Positions 44,951 through 56,770 of a stretch of DNA of 64,000 nucleotides are shown here, piece after piece (positions within the stretch are counted from its first letter, which is position 1; each line of letters starts with the position of its first letter). The notes beneath the pieces were generated by a model. The model searched no databases, had not been told where the DNA came from, and saw only the letters and a list, made by a program, of their open reading frames with translations. This DNA comes from Orobanche coerulescens (lineage: Eukaryota > Streptophyta > Magnoliopsida > Lamiales > Orobanchaceae), in assembly GCA_033398695.1 (NCBI GenBank), contig CM065803.1:50211501-50275500 (forward strand), in the 5' to 3' direction. Both the position numbers and the translations under genes were made by a program.

Positions 44951-45000
44951 AGTCCTGATCGGACGAACCGACCGAGACGAGCCTACTGCCGATCAGGACT
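44951..45000 (+). other. Perfect 12-bp hairpin just after the G 5' LTR
   Basis: AGTCCTGATCGG (44951-44962) is the exact reverse complement of CCGATCAGGACT (44989-45000), with a 26-base loop. It begins eight bases after the LTR repeat ends, in a GC-rich patch (44940-45160) unlike its AT-rich surroundings. Confidence 0.85.
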
Positions 45001-46018
45001 CAGCCAAAGCAGCTGTCTCGGCCGAGCACCTGGCCTGTCGCGGGAATGGGGAGCCGCGGGTCTGGTCTGTCCCAGGCGCGGGTCAGGCAGCGGGTCGGGT
45101 TGGTTGGTCGGGTCATCCGGATTTTGGTCCTGTTCGTTTAATCCGCCGTTCGTTGCGTCCGTTGGAGCACAATAAATTTTAATTTGGAAATTTCTTGTGC
45201 AATTAATTTTGCATGAAGAGAGTTTCTAAATTTGGAAATTTTTGTGCCCCAACCGGGAGGAAGTGACGAGATGCTTGACGCAGTGGGAGCAAAAGAGCCG
45301 AGGATTTTTTCGTTATTCAAAACGAGGAATAAAAGCCATGATAATTGGATTTAATTATCTAATTTTTTTATATGTTGGTTTTTACTGTTTTGATGAATGG
45401 CATGTATGGATGTATGCGTGATATGTTTCTTACATGTTAGGACAAGAAAATTAAAAAGCTTAATTTTTCAAAATAACTAAGTGATTTTAATAATTGATTT
45501 TTCAAAATCAAATTGGCCTCCATAATTGGTTTAAATTGTGAAATAATTAGTATGCATGTTGACATTAGAGTCTTCCTCCATCGGATGTGCTGATTATTGG
45601 CTCACTAGTTTCAAACTTCAATTAGATAACAAAAAGTTGAATATTATTTTTTATGATAGGACCTCTCCATCTGTAGGACTATTATCATTAGATAATATTC
45701 TAAGGATTGTTAAATTATGGTGCTCACTTAGGTGTATTAATTAATAAGCTCCCCATCGGAGTCTATGTTAATTTAATACATGGCCAAGAGGAACCAACTA
45801 TTAATTTTACTTGTCAAAACGCATCTTGACTAGATAGTAAAATTAAAAACATTAAAATCTACTTGAAAAATGTATATGTAAACGTCCACAGTAACGTGGC
45901 TTGCATGTGCGGTTTTTTAAGGTGTTGGTTGACTGCATATATATTGTGTTTTAAGGTTATTTCAATATATTTTGCATCATATTATGTGATGAATGGTGTT
46001 TTAATTTTATTCTTAGAT
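45001..46018. other. Leader of element G
   Basis: The GC-rich start is followed by AT-rich non-coding sequence up to the gag start. Confidence 0.6.
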
Positions 46019-49000
46019 GTCTTTCAATCCACTAGCTGTTATTCTCAAAGAAAATAAACTCGATGGCACTAACTTTGCCGACTGGAAAAGAAATCTTGAC
46101 ATTGTCCTGACTGCCGAGGGGCATAAATTTGTTTTAACTGAGGAAAGCCTTCTGTAACCAGAACCGGATGACACTCCTGAAGAGTTGGCTGAATTTAGAA
46201 AATGAAAAAAGTCTAATGAGATGGCTCGCTGTTACATTTTGGCTTCACTGACAAATGTATTACAGCATCAGCATCAGACGATGGCCTCATCCGCAGAAAT
46301 AATGAAAAATCTCACCGAGATGTTTGGTCATCAGAATCGGGTGGCTAGGCAAAACGCAATGAGGGAGTTGATGACAACCCAAATGTCTGAAGGGACTCCA
46401 GTAAGGGATCATGTTCTGAAAATGATGTCTCATTTGAACGAACTGAGCATACTTGGGGCCGCTATCGATGCCGAATCGCAGGTAGATATTATCTTGGGCA
46501 GCTTGCCAAGAAGCTTTGAGCAGTTCTGCCTTAACTAAAATATGAATCGTAGGACTTAAACTTTGGCGGAACTTCTGACAGAGCTTCAATCTGCCGAAGG
46601 TCTCTTCAAACAAGGTTAACATCAAATTCTTACGGCAACCGGTGCTAGTTCTTCAAAACCCAAATGGGGAAAGAAAAAAAGGCAGGTTGTCTAGAAGCAA
46701 GTGGAAACCTTCAAAGCTAAGGGCAAGGCTCCTCAGTCTGAAGTAAACAAAAAGCAGAAGGGCAAATGCAATAAGTGCGGTCTGAAGGGGCATTTCAAGA
46801 GTGACTGCCCTAAGAAAGGTACGTCTCATGCACTAGTAGTCCAAACATATTTGGCTACCTGTTCTATCACTTCGTGGATAGTAGATTCGGACTCTATTGA
46901 TCATGTTTGTTATGACTCGTAGGGGTTCCAAGTAACCAAGGTACTTAGTGCGGATGAGATTACTATTAGCTGGGGCGACTATTCCAGGCTGAAGGCTGTT
47001 GTAGTGGGAGTTGTGCAGTTAAAAGTTAATAATAGGATTCTAGTCCTAAATAATGTGTTATTAGTACCTGATTTTAGAATGAATTTAATTTCAGTTTCTA
47101 AATTGCGTTGTGATGGATATTCAGTTTCTCTTGAAGATAATGCAGTTATTAAAAGAAATGGTGAATATGTTTGCACGACTACTTATAATGAAGGACTTTA
47201 TATCATTAATGTTGCACCAGCTCCCTTGCATAATTATAAATCACTTAATTCTTTGACTAATCCCAATAAAAAAAGAACATTCGAGCATAAATCAAACATA
47301 TTTGTGGCATTTACGATTGGGTCATATTAACCTTAGAAGGATTCAAAGATTGGTGAGCGATAGCCCACTAGATTCGCTCCAAGTTGAGTCATTTCCAATC
47401 TGCGAATCCTGTCTAGAAGGGAAAATGACTAAAAGGGCTTTCCAAATCAAAGTAAATCTTTCAAAAAATGTATTGGAATTCGTACACACCGATGTATGTG
47501 GTCCAATGAACATCCAGGCTAAGGGTGGTTTCGAATACTTCATCACATTTATAGATAATTATTCGAGATATGAATACATCTATTTGATGCGACGTAAGTC
47601 TGAATCTTTTGATAAGTTCAAAGAATTCAAGGCTGAAACGGAGAAGCGTCATGGACAGAGTATCAAGTCACTACGATCTGATTGTGGTGGCGAGTATCTT
47701 AGCGGAGAGTTTTTGGATTTCTTAGCACATGAGGGGATTACTTCCAAGCTCACTACGCCTGGTACACCACAACAAAATGGTGTTGCTGAATGAAGGAAGC
47801 GTACTTTATTAGAGATGGTTAGGTCAATGATGAGTTATTCTGATTTGCCTATTTCGTTTTGTGGATAAGCCTTGAAAATAGTGGCATACATTCTAAACTT
47901 GGTGCCTTCGAAATCAGTTCCAAAAACACCCACAGAACTGTGGAATGGGCGCAAGCCCAGTCTAGGACATGTTCGGATTTGGGGTTCACCAGCACACGTG
48001 CTGAATAAGGAAGCTGATAAGTTGGCATCTCGTACAGAAGTACGAGTGTTTGTAGGATATCCAAATGGGTGGCTTATTCTATAGTCCTAAAGATCAGAAG
48101 GTCATTGTTAGCACCAATGCCCGGTTCTTAGAGGAGGACTATGTAATAAGCGACAAGCCTAGGAGTGAGGTCATTATAGAGGAACTTAGGGGCGAGATTT
48201 CGACAATACCAATTGTACAAACACCTAATGTACCACGTATTGACACTATTATGGATACACAAACCAAGGACACGCCTCATCGTAGTGGAGGGTTGTTAGT
48301 CAACCTGATCATTTCATCGGCATGGGAGCGTCTTCGGACCACTCCCCGGACCAGGATGAAACCGATCCATGTACGTATAAGCAGGCAGTTCAAGACAAGG
48401 ATGCTTTGTCCTGGTAAACAGCAATGGAATCCGAAATGGGATCTATGGATTCTAATCAAGTGTGGGAGCTAGTAGAGCTACCCAATGGGGTAAAACCCAT
48501 TGCAAGTAAGTGGGTCTACAAGCATAAAAGAGGATCAAAAGGGAAGGTTGAAACCTTCAAAGCAAGACTTGTTGCGAAAGGTTACACTCAGAAGGAGGGC
48601 ATCGACTACGATGAGACCTTTTCACCAGTAGCCATGCTTAAATTGATCCGGATTCTCTTAGCTATAGCTGCGCATTTGGATATAGATATTTAGCAGATGG
48701 ACGTCAAGACTGCATTCTTGAACAGGAGTCTTGATAAGGAAATCTATATGCACTAACCTGAGGGATTCATTGCTGAAGGAGAGGAGCACTTAGTGTGCAA
48801 GCTTAAAAGTGCCATTTATGGTCTCAAGCAAGCATCAAGGTCTTGAAACATGCGATTTGATGAGGTCATTCAGTCGTATGGTTTTGAACAGTGTCCTAGT
48901 GAGGTTTGGGTATACAAAAAGTTCGTTGGAAACGTGCTAGTGTTTCTTCTATTATACGTAGATGATACACTTCTAATTAGAAACAATGTGAAGGTATTAT

Positions 49001-49867
49001 CAGACGTAAGGGTATGGCTGTCTGAGCAGTTCGACATGAAGGATTTGGGAGGAGCTGGGCACATCCTTGGTATTAAGATCTTTCGAGATTGAAAGAAAAG
49101 GATATTGTGCTTATCTCAGGCATCCTATATCGATACGGTGCTAAAGCGGTTTAGTATGGAGAATTCCAAGAAAGGTTTCTTACCATACAGACATGGAATT
49201 CAACTATCTAAGGCTATGTGTCCTAAGACACAGAAGGATATAGATGACATGAAGATGGTCCCTTATGCTTCGGCAGTGGGAAGCCTCGTGTATGCTATGC
49301 TTTGCACTAGGCCTGATATCTGTCATGCTGTAGGCATGGTGGCGAGATATCAGTCGAACCTAGGACCAGGACATTGGATTGCTGTCAAGCATATACTCAA
49401 GTACCTGAGAAGGACTAGGGACCATATGCTTGTATATCAATCGGATACACTTTGTCCTTTGGGTTACACTGACTCAGACTTCAGTGCGGACAAAGAAAAG
49501 TCGAAATCAACTTCCGGATATGTTTTCACTTTAGGAGGTAGAGCCATCAGTTGGAGGAGTATGAAGCATAAATGCATAGAGGACTCTACCACGGAATCCG
49601 AGTATGTAACAGCCTCAAAGGCAGCTAAAGAGGCGGTATGGGTCAAGTACTTCCTAAAGGATTTGGATGTGATTCCTAATTTGCCTGTATTGTGATAATA
49701 CCGGTGCTCTTGCAAATTCGAAGGAACCACGGGCCCACAAAGCAAGCAAACATATCAAGCACAAATATCATATCATTCGAGATTTTGTGAAGAGAAGGAA
49801 GATTATTGTATCCAAGATAGCATCCGAAGACAACCTAGCTGATCCTTTCACGAAAGGGTTGCCCTAA
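46019..49867 (+). pseudogene. Gag-pol polyprotein of copia G, broken
   Basis: Start MSFNPLAVILKENKLDGTNF (46019). Landmarks in order: gag helical region, zinc knuckle CNKCGLKGHFKSDC (about 46770), damaged protease site (IVDSDS for the usual DSG), integrase zinc region HLRLGH, integrase core with HTDVCGP, RSDCGGEY and PQQNGVAE, reverse transcriptase entry ([18 protein letters not shown]), MDVKTAFL, catalytic YVDD at 48955-48966, and RNase H-like parts (DSDFSAD, TTESEYV) ending near ADPFTKGLP. At least ten stops and frameshifts occur. It once encoded all the enzymes of copia transposition; now no complete product is possible. Confidence 0.9.
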
Positions 49868-49920
49868 AAGTCATTTGAAGGGCATGTGGAAGGAATGGGG
49901 TTGAGAAGTATGGCATCATT

Positions 49921-50001
49921 GCTTTGAGTATAAGTGGGAGATAAATAGACATAGTCTAGATTGTATACTTCAAAATCATGCTTTGAGTATAAGTGGGAGA
50001 T
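49921..50001 (+). repeat. Duplicated polypurine tract of element G
   Basis: A 22-base block (GCTTTGAGTATAAGTGGGAG followed by AT) occurs at 49921-49942 and again at 49980-50001, just before the 3' LTR. The interval after the first copy (TTGTATACTTCAAA) resembles the LTR start (TTGTATACATCAAA), so the unit may be tract plus LTR start. Confidence 0.85.
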
Positions 50002-51827
50002 TGTTAGGGTTGTATACATCAAAGAATACTTTATGCTTGTATTACCTAATTTCCCGATCTTTATCTATGAGAATATTTAATTCATTTATCACATGTTTGG
50101 CATATTTATTCAGGCTATGGTTATGCTGTTGTCTAAATTACTTTATATTGTAGATAATGTGGTGTGTCGAGTCACACAGAAGATCACATTATCGGTTCCT
50201 TATATAGTAATAATTAGTTCACAACCTATATACCATTATACCGTTATGTGAGAGGTTGTAATACATGATTGAGATTGGTTGGTCTTGACCATTAGCATAT
50301 ATTAGCGTATTCATTATACGTTGAACAGGATCGAGGTGAGATAGATTCTTCTGTACTTACTATAAGAAGAACGTACATCTCGGACAATTATTATTTCTTA
50401 ATTCTAGTGATTAATATTTAATTATATATATTTAATATTTATTGCTTTGATTTATCATGGGTGAGAGCCGCAATGATTGACTCAATATGCTCGATATTTT
50501 GGATAATATTATTATTTATATAATAATTAATATTATAGCTAGAAATCGTATCCCAATCAGTCGTGTTGATCATGTCCCTAGAGGCACTCGAAAGTATTAT
50601 TATATTAAACCTTGTAGGTGGAATTGATTTTCCAATATAATAATAAAAGTTGAGTGGTATACTCATGTGTAACATATTAATTAATTAAAAGCTGGCAGTA
50701 GCTTAAATTAATTAATGGACATGGAATATCTTCAACACGGGAAATAATTAATTCAAAAAGGAGCCCGATTTCGTAATATGGGATTTTGATAGGAAGTGCA
50801 ATATCAACCTTTTAGTGGACTAAGTTGATATTAATAGAGTCTTCATATTAGGAAGAGTCCTCATATTGGAAAGATGATCTCTATTGGGAGTCCTTACCTC
50901 ACCCTCCTTAAGGTCCCTAGAGTATCCCAAAATACCTATAAATAGGACAATGGGTTGGCCGATTTTTTCACTAATTATTGAACAAGAATTTCAATTTTTT
51001 GTGTGTTTTAACTGTGGATCTTGACTTGTGTCTTTGATCCCACAATTTGGTAAACAAAATTTTTTTCTAAAACATCATCAAGAAAAATAGAGAGAAAAAT
51101 CGAGATAGTCTTGTGGAACAATAGTGGTTCGACCGATCCCATAAGCTGTCCAAGTTTGATCCGGTAGATTATTGCCCATACGATATCTGGATCTTAGGCG
51201 GGATATACTCTAGAAGATCTTGAGGTAGAAATACAAGAAGATCAAGGAGGAGTACGAAGGGGAGTTCAATCGACCCAGAAGAAATTTTCTACTACTTCGC
51301 TTCAAAGGTATGAATTACCAATTTCTACTGCGTAAATACGTATATTTAAATTGTTTTAATCTGTTTAATTAATTGACAAGCCTAAATAGATTCGCTATTT
51401 ATGTTGGTTAGTTTATGAAACCATATATATTCAAATCGAGTATATCGCTTCTGCTGCGTTTTACATTCCAACATTTGGTATCGGAGCCGGTCTTTAGATT
51501 TTGTTCAATTTAATTAATTTGCGATTAATTTGCTAGAAATTTAAATATTCATATGGTATGATGTTTGGAATATTTTTGTTAGAAATTGTCTTGCAGGTGA
51601 ATATGGTCCAATTATCTGGCTATGTGAGTTTTTTATTTATTTACGCATTTTGGTAATTTGGCCCGGTTTTGAGGCATGTATAAAGTTTTTCCCGTGAGAA
51701 AATCCACGGGTAGAATAGGATTTATTTTTCCTTGTAATTTTTGTTGTAAATTCGATGTATATTATTTGGTGTAAAATTTATAATCGAATTGGAATACACA
51801 AACTACTGAAGGAAAAGAAGTCCAACA
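50002..51827 (+). repeat. 3' LTR of element G
   Basis: It starts TGTTAGGGTTG and ends TCCAACA directly before the duplication GAGAT. TATA box at 50937-50944; primer-site-like sequence at 51476-51487. Confidence 0.82.
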
Positions 51828-51832
51828 GAGAT

Positions 51833-52058
51833 AGCGTATGCTAGAAACTTAAAGTAGCGTATGCTAAGTCGAGAGTACTTAGCCAAACTACGACTTGTCA
51901 TGCAACTTCCCAAAAGTCAAATAATACGAACATGAATAACTCGATTCTAGTATATCTCAACATCATAAACATTATATTAAATCCAAACATGATACGACGA
52001 TACTCGAATCATCTATACAATATAACAGAAAAATGAAAAATTACAACGGGATATTACA
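51833..52058 (-). repeat. 3' LTR of element F, proximal part
   Basis: It is the start of the LTR on the reverse strand (TGTAATATCCCG at 52058), separated from the rest by G. Two class I units (TAGCGTATGCTA) lie at 51831-51862. Confidence 0.82.
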
Positions 52059-52076
52059 TACTCCCCCCTTAAAAGA
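52059..52076 (-). other. Polypurine tract of element F
   Basis: Reverse-strand CTTTTAAGGGGGGAGTA directly precedes the LTR. Confidence 0.8.
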
Positions 52077-52085
52077 GTTTCATCC

Positions 52086-53476
52086 TCAAAACCAAGGGGT
52101 AAACAACTCGGGATATCTCCCCTGCATCTTATCATCGGTTTCACATGTATCCTCCTCGACTCTATGGTTCGACCACTGAATCTTCAATAGGGGAATCGCC
52201 TTGTTCCTCAACTGTTTGATCCTTCTCTCGAGTATTCGTACAGGATGCTCCTCGTACGTATGATCATCCGCTAACTCAATATCTTCGAACTGAAGTATGT
52301 GGCTAGGGTCAGCAATATACTTCCTCAACTAAGAGACATGAAACACATTGTGAACTCGACTCAATACCGGTGGTAAAGCCAAGCGATAAGACATATCGCC
52401 TACTAGATCGGACTCAACTTTCCTTTTTTCCTAAAAAGGAAAACACCTCGGGTAGGAGACACCTTAATCAGGACATGGTCACCAATCTCGAACTCGAGTG
52501 GTCGCCGACAGTTATCTGCATATGACTTTTGCCGGCTCTGAGACGTTAACAAACGACTCCTAATTAGATCGATCTTCTCACGAGATGCTAACAACATATC
52601 ATGCTCCATACTTAGAGATTCAAATGGTCATATGCCTCATAAGGTGCTATATTAATCGAAGCATGCCAACTGTTATTGTAGGTGAACTCCACCAAAGGTA
52701 GTGGGGCTTCCCAATCGTCTTTCCAATCGAGGGCACATGCTCTCAACATATCCTCCAGAGTCTGGATAGTCCTCTCAGACTGGCCATCGGTCTGGGGATG
52801 AAATGTCGTACTGAAGTTCAACTGTGTACCCATCGCACAATGAACCACTTTCCATAAATATGACACGAACTGTCCGTCACGATATGATATTATACTTTTG
52901 GGAGTGCCATGCAACCTTACAATCTCTTGAATGAACAACTGGGCCAATCTCTCAGGACCCCACACGTCTTTGATTTTCAGGAAGTGAGCTGATTTGGTCA
53001 GACGATCCACAAACACCCAAATCATATTCATACCTCGTCGACTTGTCGGCACATTTGTGATTAAAATCATCGATATATCCTCCCATTTCCATTCCGAAAT
53101 AGGTAGCGGTTTCAGCATACCCGCTAGTCGATGATTTTTAATTTTAACATGTTGACTTGTTAAACATGTGGAAACAAACTCCATAACTTCACGTTTCCTA
53201 TTACTTCACCAGTAATATTGCTCCAAATCCTTATACATCTTGCTAGACCCCGGATGAATGAAGTACGGGGTAGCATGACCCTCTCCCAGGATAGAGTTTT
53301 TCAAGTCCTCATCGGCCAGTACACATAGTCGATTCTTAAATCATATCAGTCATCCTTGTGGATCACAAATCCAGGGAATTTCCCCTGAGTTGCTTCATTT
53401 CAAACCGGAGATAAGAATGGGTCTGTAATCTGCTTTGATCTGATAGTATCATCAAGGTACGACGAAATCTCAAGTG
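52086..53476 (-). pseudogene. Integrase and chromodomain of element F, broken
   Basis: On the reverse strand from 53476: an HHCC-like zinc region (HPGSSKMYKDLEQYYW), an integrase core (52612-53184) and a basic tail (52403-52609, RQKSYADNCRRPLEFEIGDH). The chromodomain-like end (52086-52328) follows. The core has DISMILITNVP where D-F is expected and ISYRDGQF where ISDRD is expected, so two of three catalytic acids are lost; QSERTIQ keeps the Glu. Stops separate the frames. Together with 63406-64000 it is one pol gene split by copia H. It is closely related to element A pol in arrangement. Confidence 0.88.
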
Positions 53477-53565
53477 TACAATGTTGACTCAAAGTATTTT
53501 GATGATGATCGTATTCAAAACATTTAACAAAACGTATCTCATCGAGACGTTATATTGAAGGAAAT

Positions 53566-54364
53566 GGGTCTCAGCGCATGCTACATGTTTCAGAGTAGCG
53601 CACGCTATCGAGGCATATATACAGTCAAGTCAACTCAGCTGCAGTCTAGTCGGAACCTACCTGATGGATAGCGCACGCAAAAGCTTCACTATTTACGTAC
53701 GCTAAAATACTAATATTAGCGCACGCTATACCACATCATTAACGCACGCTATCGCATCTCAAGTCAGAGGATAATAAGATCTGGAAATAAAAAGGAAAAG
53801 GATTTGCGCACGCTACGTCGTTCATTTACGTATGCTACTATGAGGTCTTAGCGCACGTTACATTTAAAGTCTTGCGCACGCTACCGGATAACAAGTTTAG
53901 TAGTCCAGTAGCCACTGGACTCAAAATGAGAAAGCCCTTACGTACGCTACACAAGGTAACATAGGAAAGTATATAGCGCACGCTATTCAGCAATTATTAG
54001 CGCACGCTAAATCAGTCAAAATTCTACCTTTGGATATTCTACCCGTTGGAACCAAGAAGTCAAAGAAGATCCATAAAATCTGGAAAAGCTGATATTAAAT
54101 AATACTAGCGCACGCTATGCATAATTGCTAGCGCACGCTAAGTACAATTTTTAGCCGTTGGAAAAGAGACGTTGGGGAGACAAACCAACACATTTCAAGT
54201 CAAGATTGAAGACCTATTGACCAACCGTTAGCGCACACTAAGAAGGTATGACTAGCGCACGCTAGCCATATAATTTTACCGTTGGAACAGTTTTGTGACC
54301 ATTCAGATAGGCCAAGTCAGATATCGATTGCGCACGCTATGGAGGTATTATTAGCGCACGCTAA
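53566..54364 (+). repeat. Class I palindrome array in the H 5' LTR
   Basis: About twenty units of TAGCGCACGCTA with variants at irregular 20-60 base spacing, and the dyad AGTCCAGTAGCCACTGGACT at 53902-53921. Sense-strand units carry the central CA. Confidence 0.9.
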
Positions 54365-54401
54365 TAATACAAATATCAGAATCCAAAGAAAGGCTGACAC
54401 C

Positions 54402-54409
54402 TATAAATA
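54402..54409 (+). promoter_or_regulatory. TATA box of the H 5' LTR
   Basis: TATAAATA in GACACCTATAAATACCC; conserved at 62790-62797. Confidence 0.8.
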
Positions 54410-55013
54410 CCCATATCATTTGGGTATCTCACACGCAACTTCAAGCATTCAAGCATACAAGTAATCAAAGCATTCTTGAGCTCATATATCTATCTATTAC
54501 TATATTCTAAGTTGTGGGAAGAAAGATACAAAGACTGAAACACCTTGTAATATTTATTATACTTTGTATTCTTTCATTTGGTTATGAGTGTTGCATCACT
54601 CATACTTGAGCGTAAGTGAAACGAATTAAGAGTCACTAATCTGGTGTTATTAGGATCTTTTGATCCGGCATTGTTAGGATTACACTCCAATATTCGTAAA
54701 GTCAGGATTATCTAGTTCATATAGAACACTAGATAAACAAAGTTTATTTTGAGAGTGGTTGTGCTTGGGCCAATAGAAGACAAGCGGTTGTAACGATTGT
54801 TGTACTCGGACCGATCGAAGACGAGTCAAGTGTATGGTTGTTCTTGAGCCAATAGAAAAAGAAGTCGGAGAGAGTACGTAGGCAAGTTGCCGAACCTCTA
54901 TAAATCTTTGAGTCTTTTACTTTCCGCACTATTTTCTTTTATTCGCGAGAAAGTTCGATATTCCGTATTACCACTATTCAACCCCCTTCTAGTGGTGAAT
55001 TTATCTCTTCAGT

Positions 55014-55026
55014 TGGTATCGGAGAG
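55014..55026 (+). other. Primer binding site of element H
   Basis: TGGTATCGGAGAG two bases after the LTR, a slightly diverged tRNA-iMet-type site. Confidence 0.82.
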
Positions 55027-55072
55027 GGTCTCTATTTAAAGGTTTAACCACCTAAGGGAAAAAGATCCGCAA

Positions 55073-56770
55073 ATGGCACTTCTTGGCAAAATCGAAGGAA
55101 ATGCTCTCAACCATCCTCCTTTCTTTGACGGTTCCAATTTCATGACATGGAATAAGAAAATGGCTATCTTCGTTCAAGCCTACAATATTGAAATTTGGAA
55201 AGTTATTGCCCTTGGTCCGAAGCTTGCAATGAAAGAAGATGGATCGTTGAAAAAGTTCGACGAGTTCAACGACGAGGATTGGAGGAACACGCACATCAAT
55301 TCATGTGCTACTCAACTTCTCTATTGCGCCCTTAATCCCGAAAAACTCAATAGGATATCTTCCTACGAAAGCGCAAAGGAAATTTGGGAAATTCTCGAAG
55401 TAACTCATGAGGGAACCACCCAAGTCAAGGAGACTAAAATCAACATGCTACTTCATGACTACGAACTCTTCTCGATGAAAGACGAGGAAATGATCACAAA
55501 TATGTTCGATCGATTTTCGGCTATAACCAATGGACTTGCATCTTTCGGAAAGCCTATATCGAGTAGCGATAAAGCCAAGAAAATTCTTCGCTAGTTGCCA
55601 CGAGAATGGGATGGTACGGTTACCGCGATCATGGAATCCAAGGATCTCAACAAACTTGAGTTTAGTGACCTCATCAAGTCACTCATAAACTATGAGATCG
55701 TTCTCAAGTCTAGAGGTACTAAACCAAAACCTCGAAAAAAAGTAGTCGCATTCAGTGTTGATAGCGATGTTGAGGAAGATCTTCCCGAAGATGAAGATGA
55801 CGAGGAACTTGCTCTCTACGCCAAGAATTTTAGAAGGTATAAAAGCCTAATTCAAAAAGAGGCAAAGTTTTCCTGGTCGGGATGGCAATCCGGAGCAAAA
55901 GAAGAGTGGCTATGCTCCTATAAAGAAGTTCGACAATAATTGTCGGAAATGCGGTCAAGCCGGTCACTATGCCAAGGAATGCCGAGGATCCTCTTCAAAG
56001 CCTCAAATGGAAAGATTAAAAAAGGAGGAGGTCATAATCGCTTCTTGGAGTGATGACGAGGAGGAGATTAAAAGATCTCTCGATGCCAATCTTGCATTTA
56101 TGGCACTCGACTCCGGAAGTAATATCGAGGTAAGTTCTAAACTCAATGATGACGAATATGATGCATTTGATTTTTCTGATTCATAAGAAGTTCATCATGA
56201 CGATGTGTTATTAAGTGCATTTGAATCCTTGAACACGGAGTATGACGAGATGGTTAAATTAAATATATCTTTAAAGAGAAAAATAAAATCTCTAGAACTC
56301 GAAAATTCGTCTCTTCAAAACAAAGGCAATATTGAACTCGGCCATACCCTATGCCTTGAATAAGAAAACGTTTTGAAAATCGAGTTGTCAAACACTCAAA
56401 AGGAGTTGAAATACATTTTGAACAAATTTACTCTCGGAAAAGAGAAATTCGAAAAGCTTTTGTCTATTCAAAAATCTCCATTGCTAAAACACGGTCTTGG
56501 TTTCGATCCGTTTAAAAGGGAACAATCTCTTATCAACCTTGACAAAATAAAGAAAATCAAAACTGAGAACTCAAAAGCCCCTTTCAAACAACGATTTCAT
56601 GATGTTAATGTTCGTTCAAAATTGAGAACCATCAAGGTTAAACAAATATGGGTTCCTAAAGGGACAATTGTTCTAAATGCTATAAGTATAGTTAACTTTG
56701 GAGGACCCAAATGGGCTTGGGTACCGAAACAACCGAGAAATTCTATTTTTGTAGGTACCGGCACCAAAGA
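55073..56770 (+). pseudogene. Gag of copia H, broken
   Basis: Start MALLGKIEGNALNHPPFFDG at 55073. The first stop is TAG at 55592, but the same frame continues (REWDGTVTAIMESKDLNKLE) to 55937, where a shift leads to the zinc knuckle CRKCGQAGHYAKEC (55941-55982). A long acidic and coiled-coil region follows (to about 56770) with two more stops. Gag with one knuckle and a long linker is usual for Sireviruses. It packages the element RNA. Confidence 0.85.

Larger units (their letters stand above)
43115..51827 (+). mobile_element. Element G: degenerate Ty1/copia retrotransposon
   Basis: LTRs of about 1.83 kb flank the element, with duplication GAGAT at 43110-43114 and 51828-51832. Gag and pol are recognisable end to end in the copia order (gag, protease, integrase, reverse transcriptase, RNase H) but carry many stops, often fitting C-to-T or G-to-A change of Trp, Gln or Arg codons. 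The 3' end has a duplicated polypurine tract. The LTRs contain a primer-site-like sequence about 350 bases before their end. G lies inside an array unit of the F LTR. Confidence 0.9.
53482..55011 (+). repeat. 5' LTR of element H
   Basis: It starts TGTTGACTCAAAG and ends ATCTCTTCA. The class I array fills most of U3 (53566-54364) and ends about 40 bases before TATAAATA. Confidence 0.92.
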
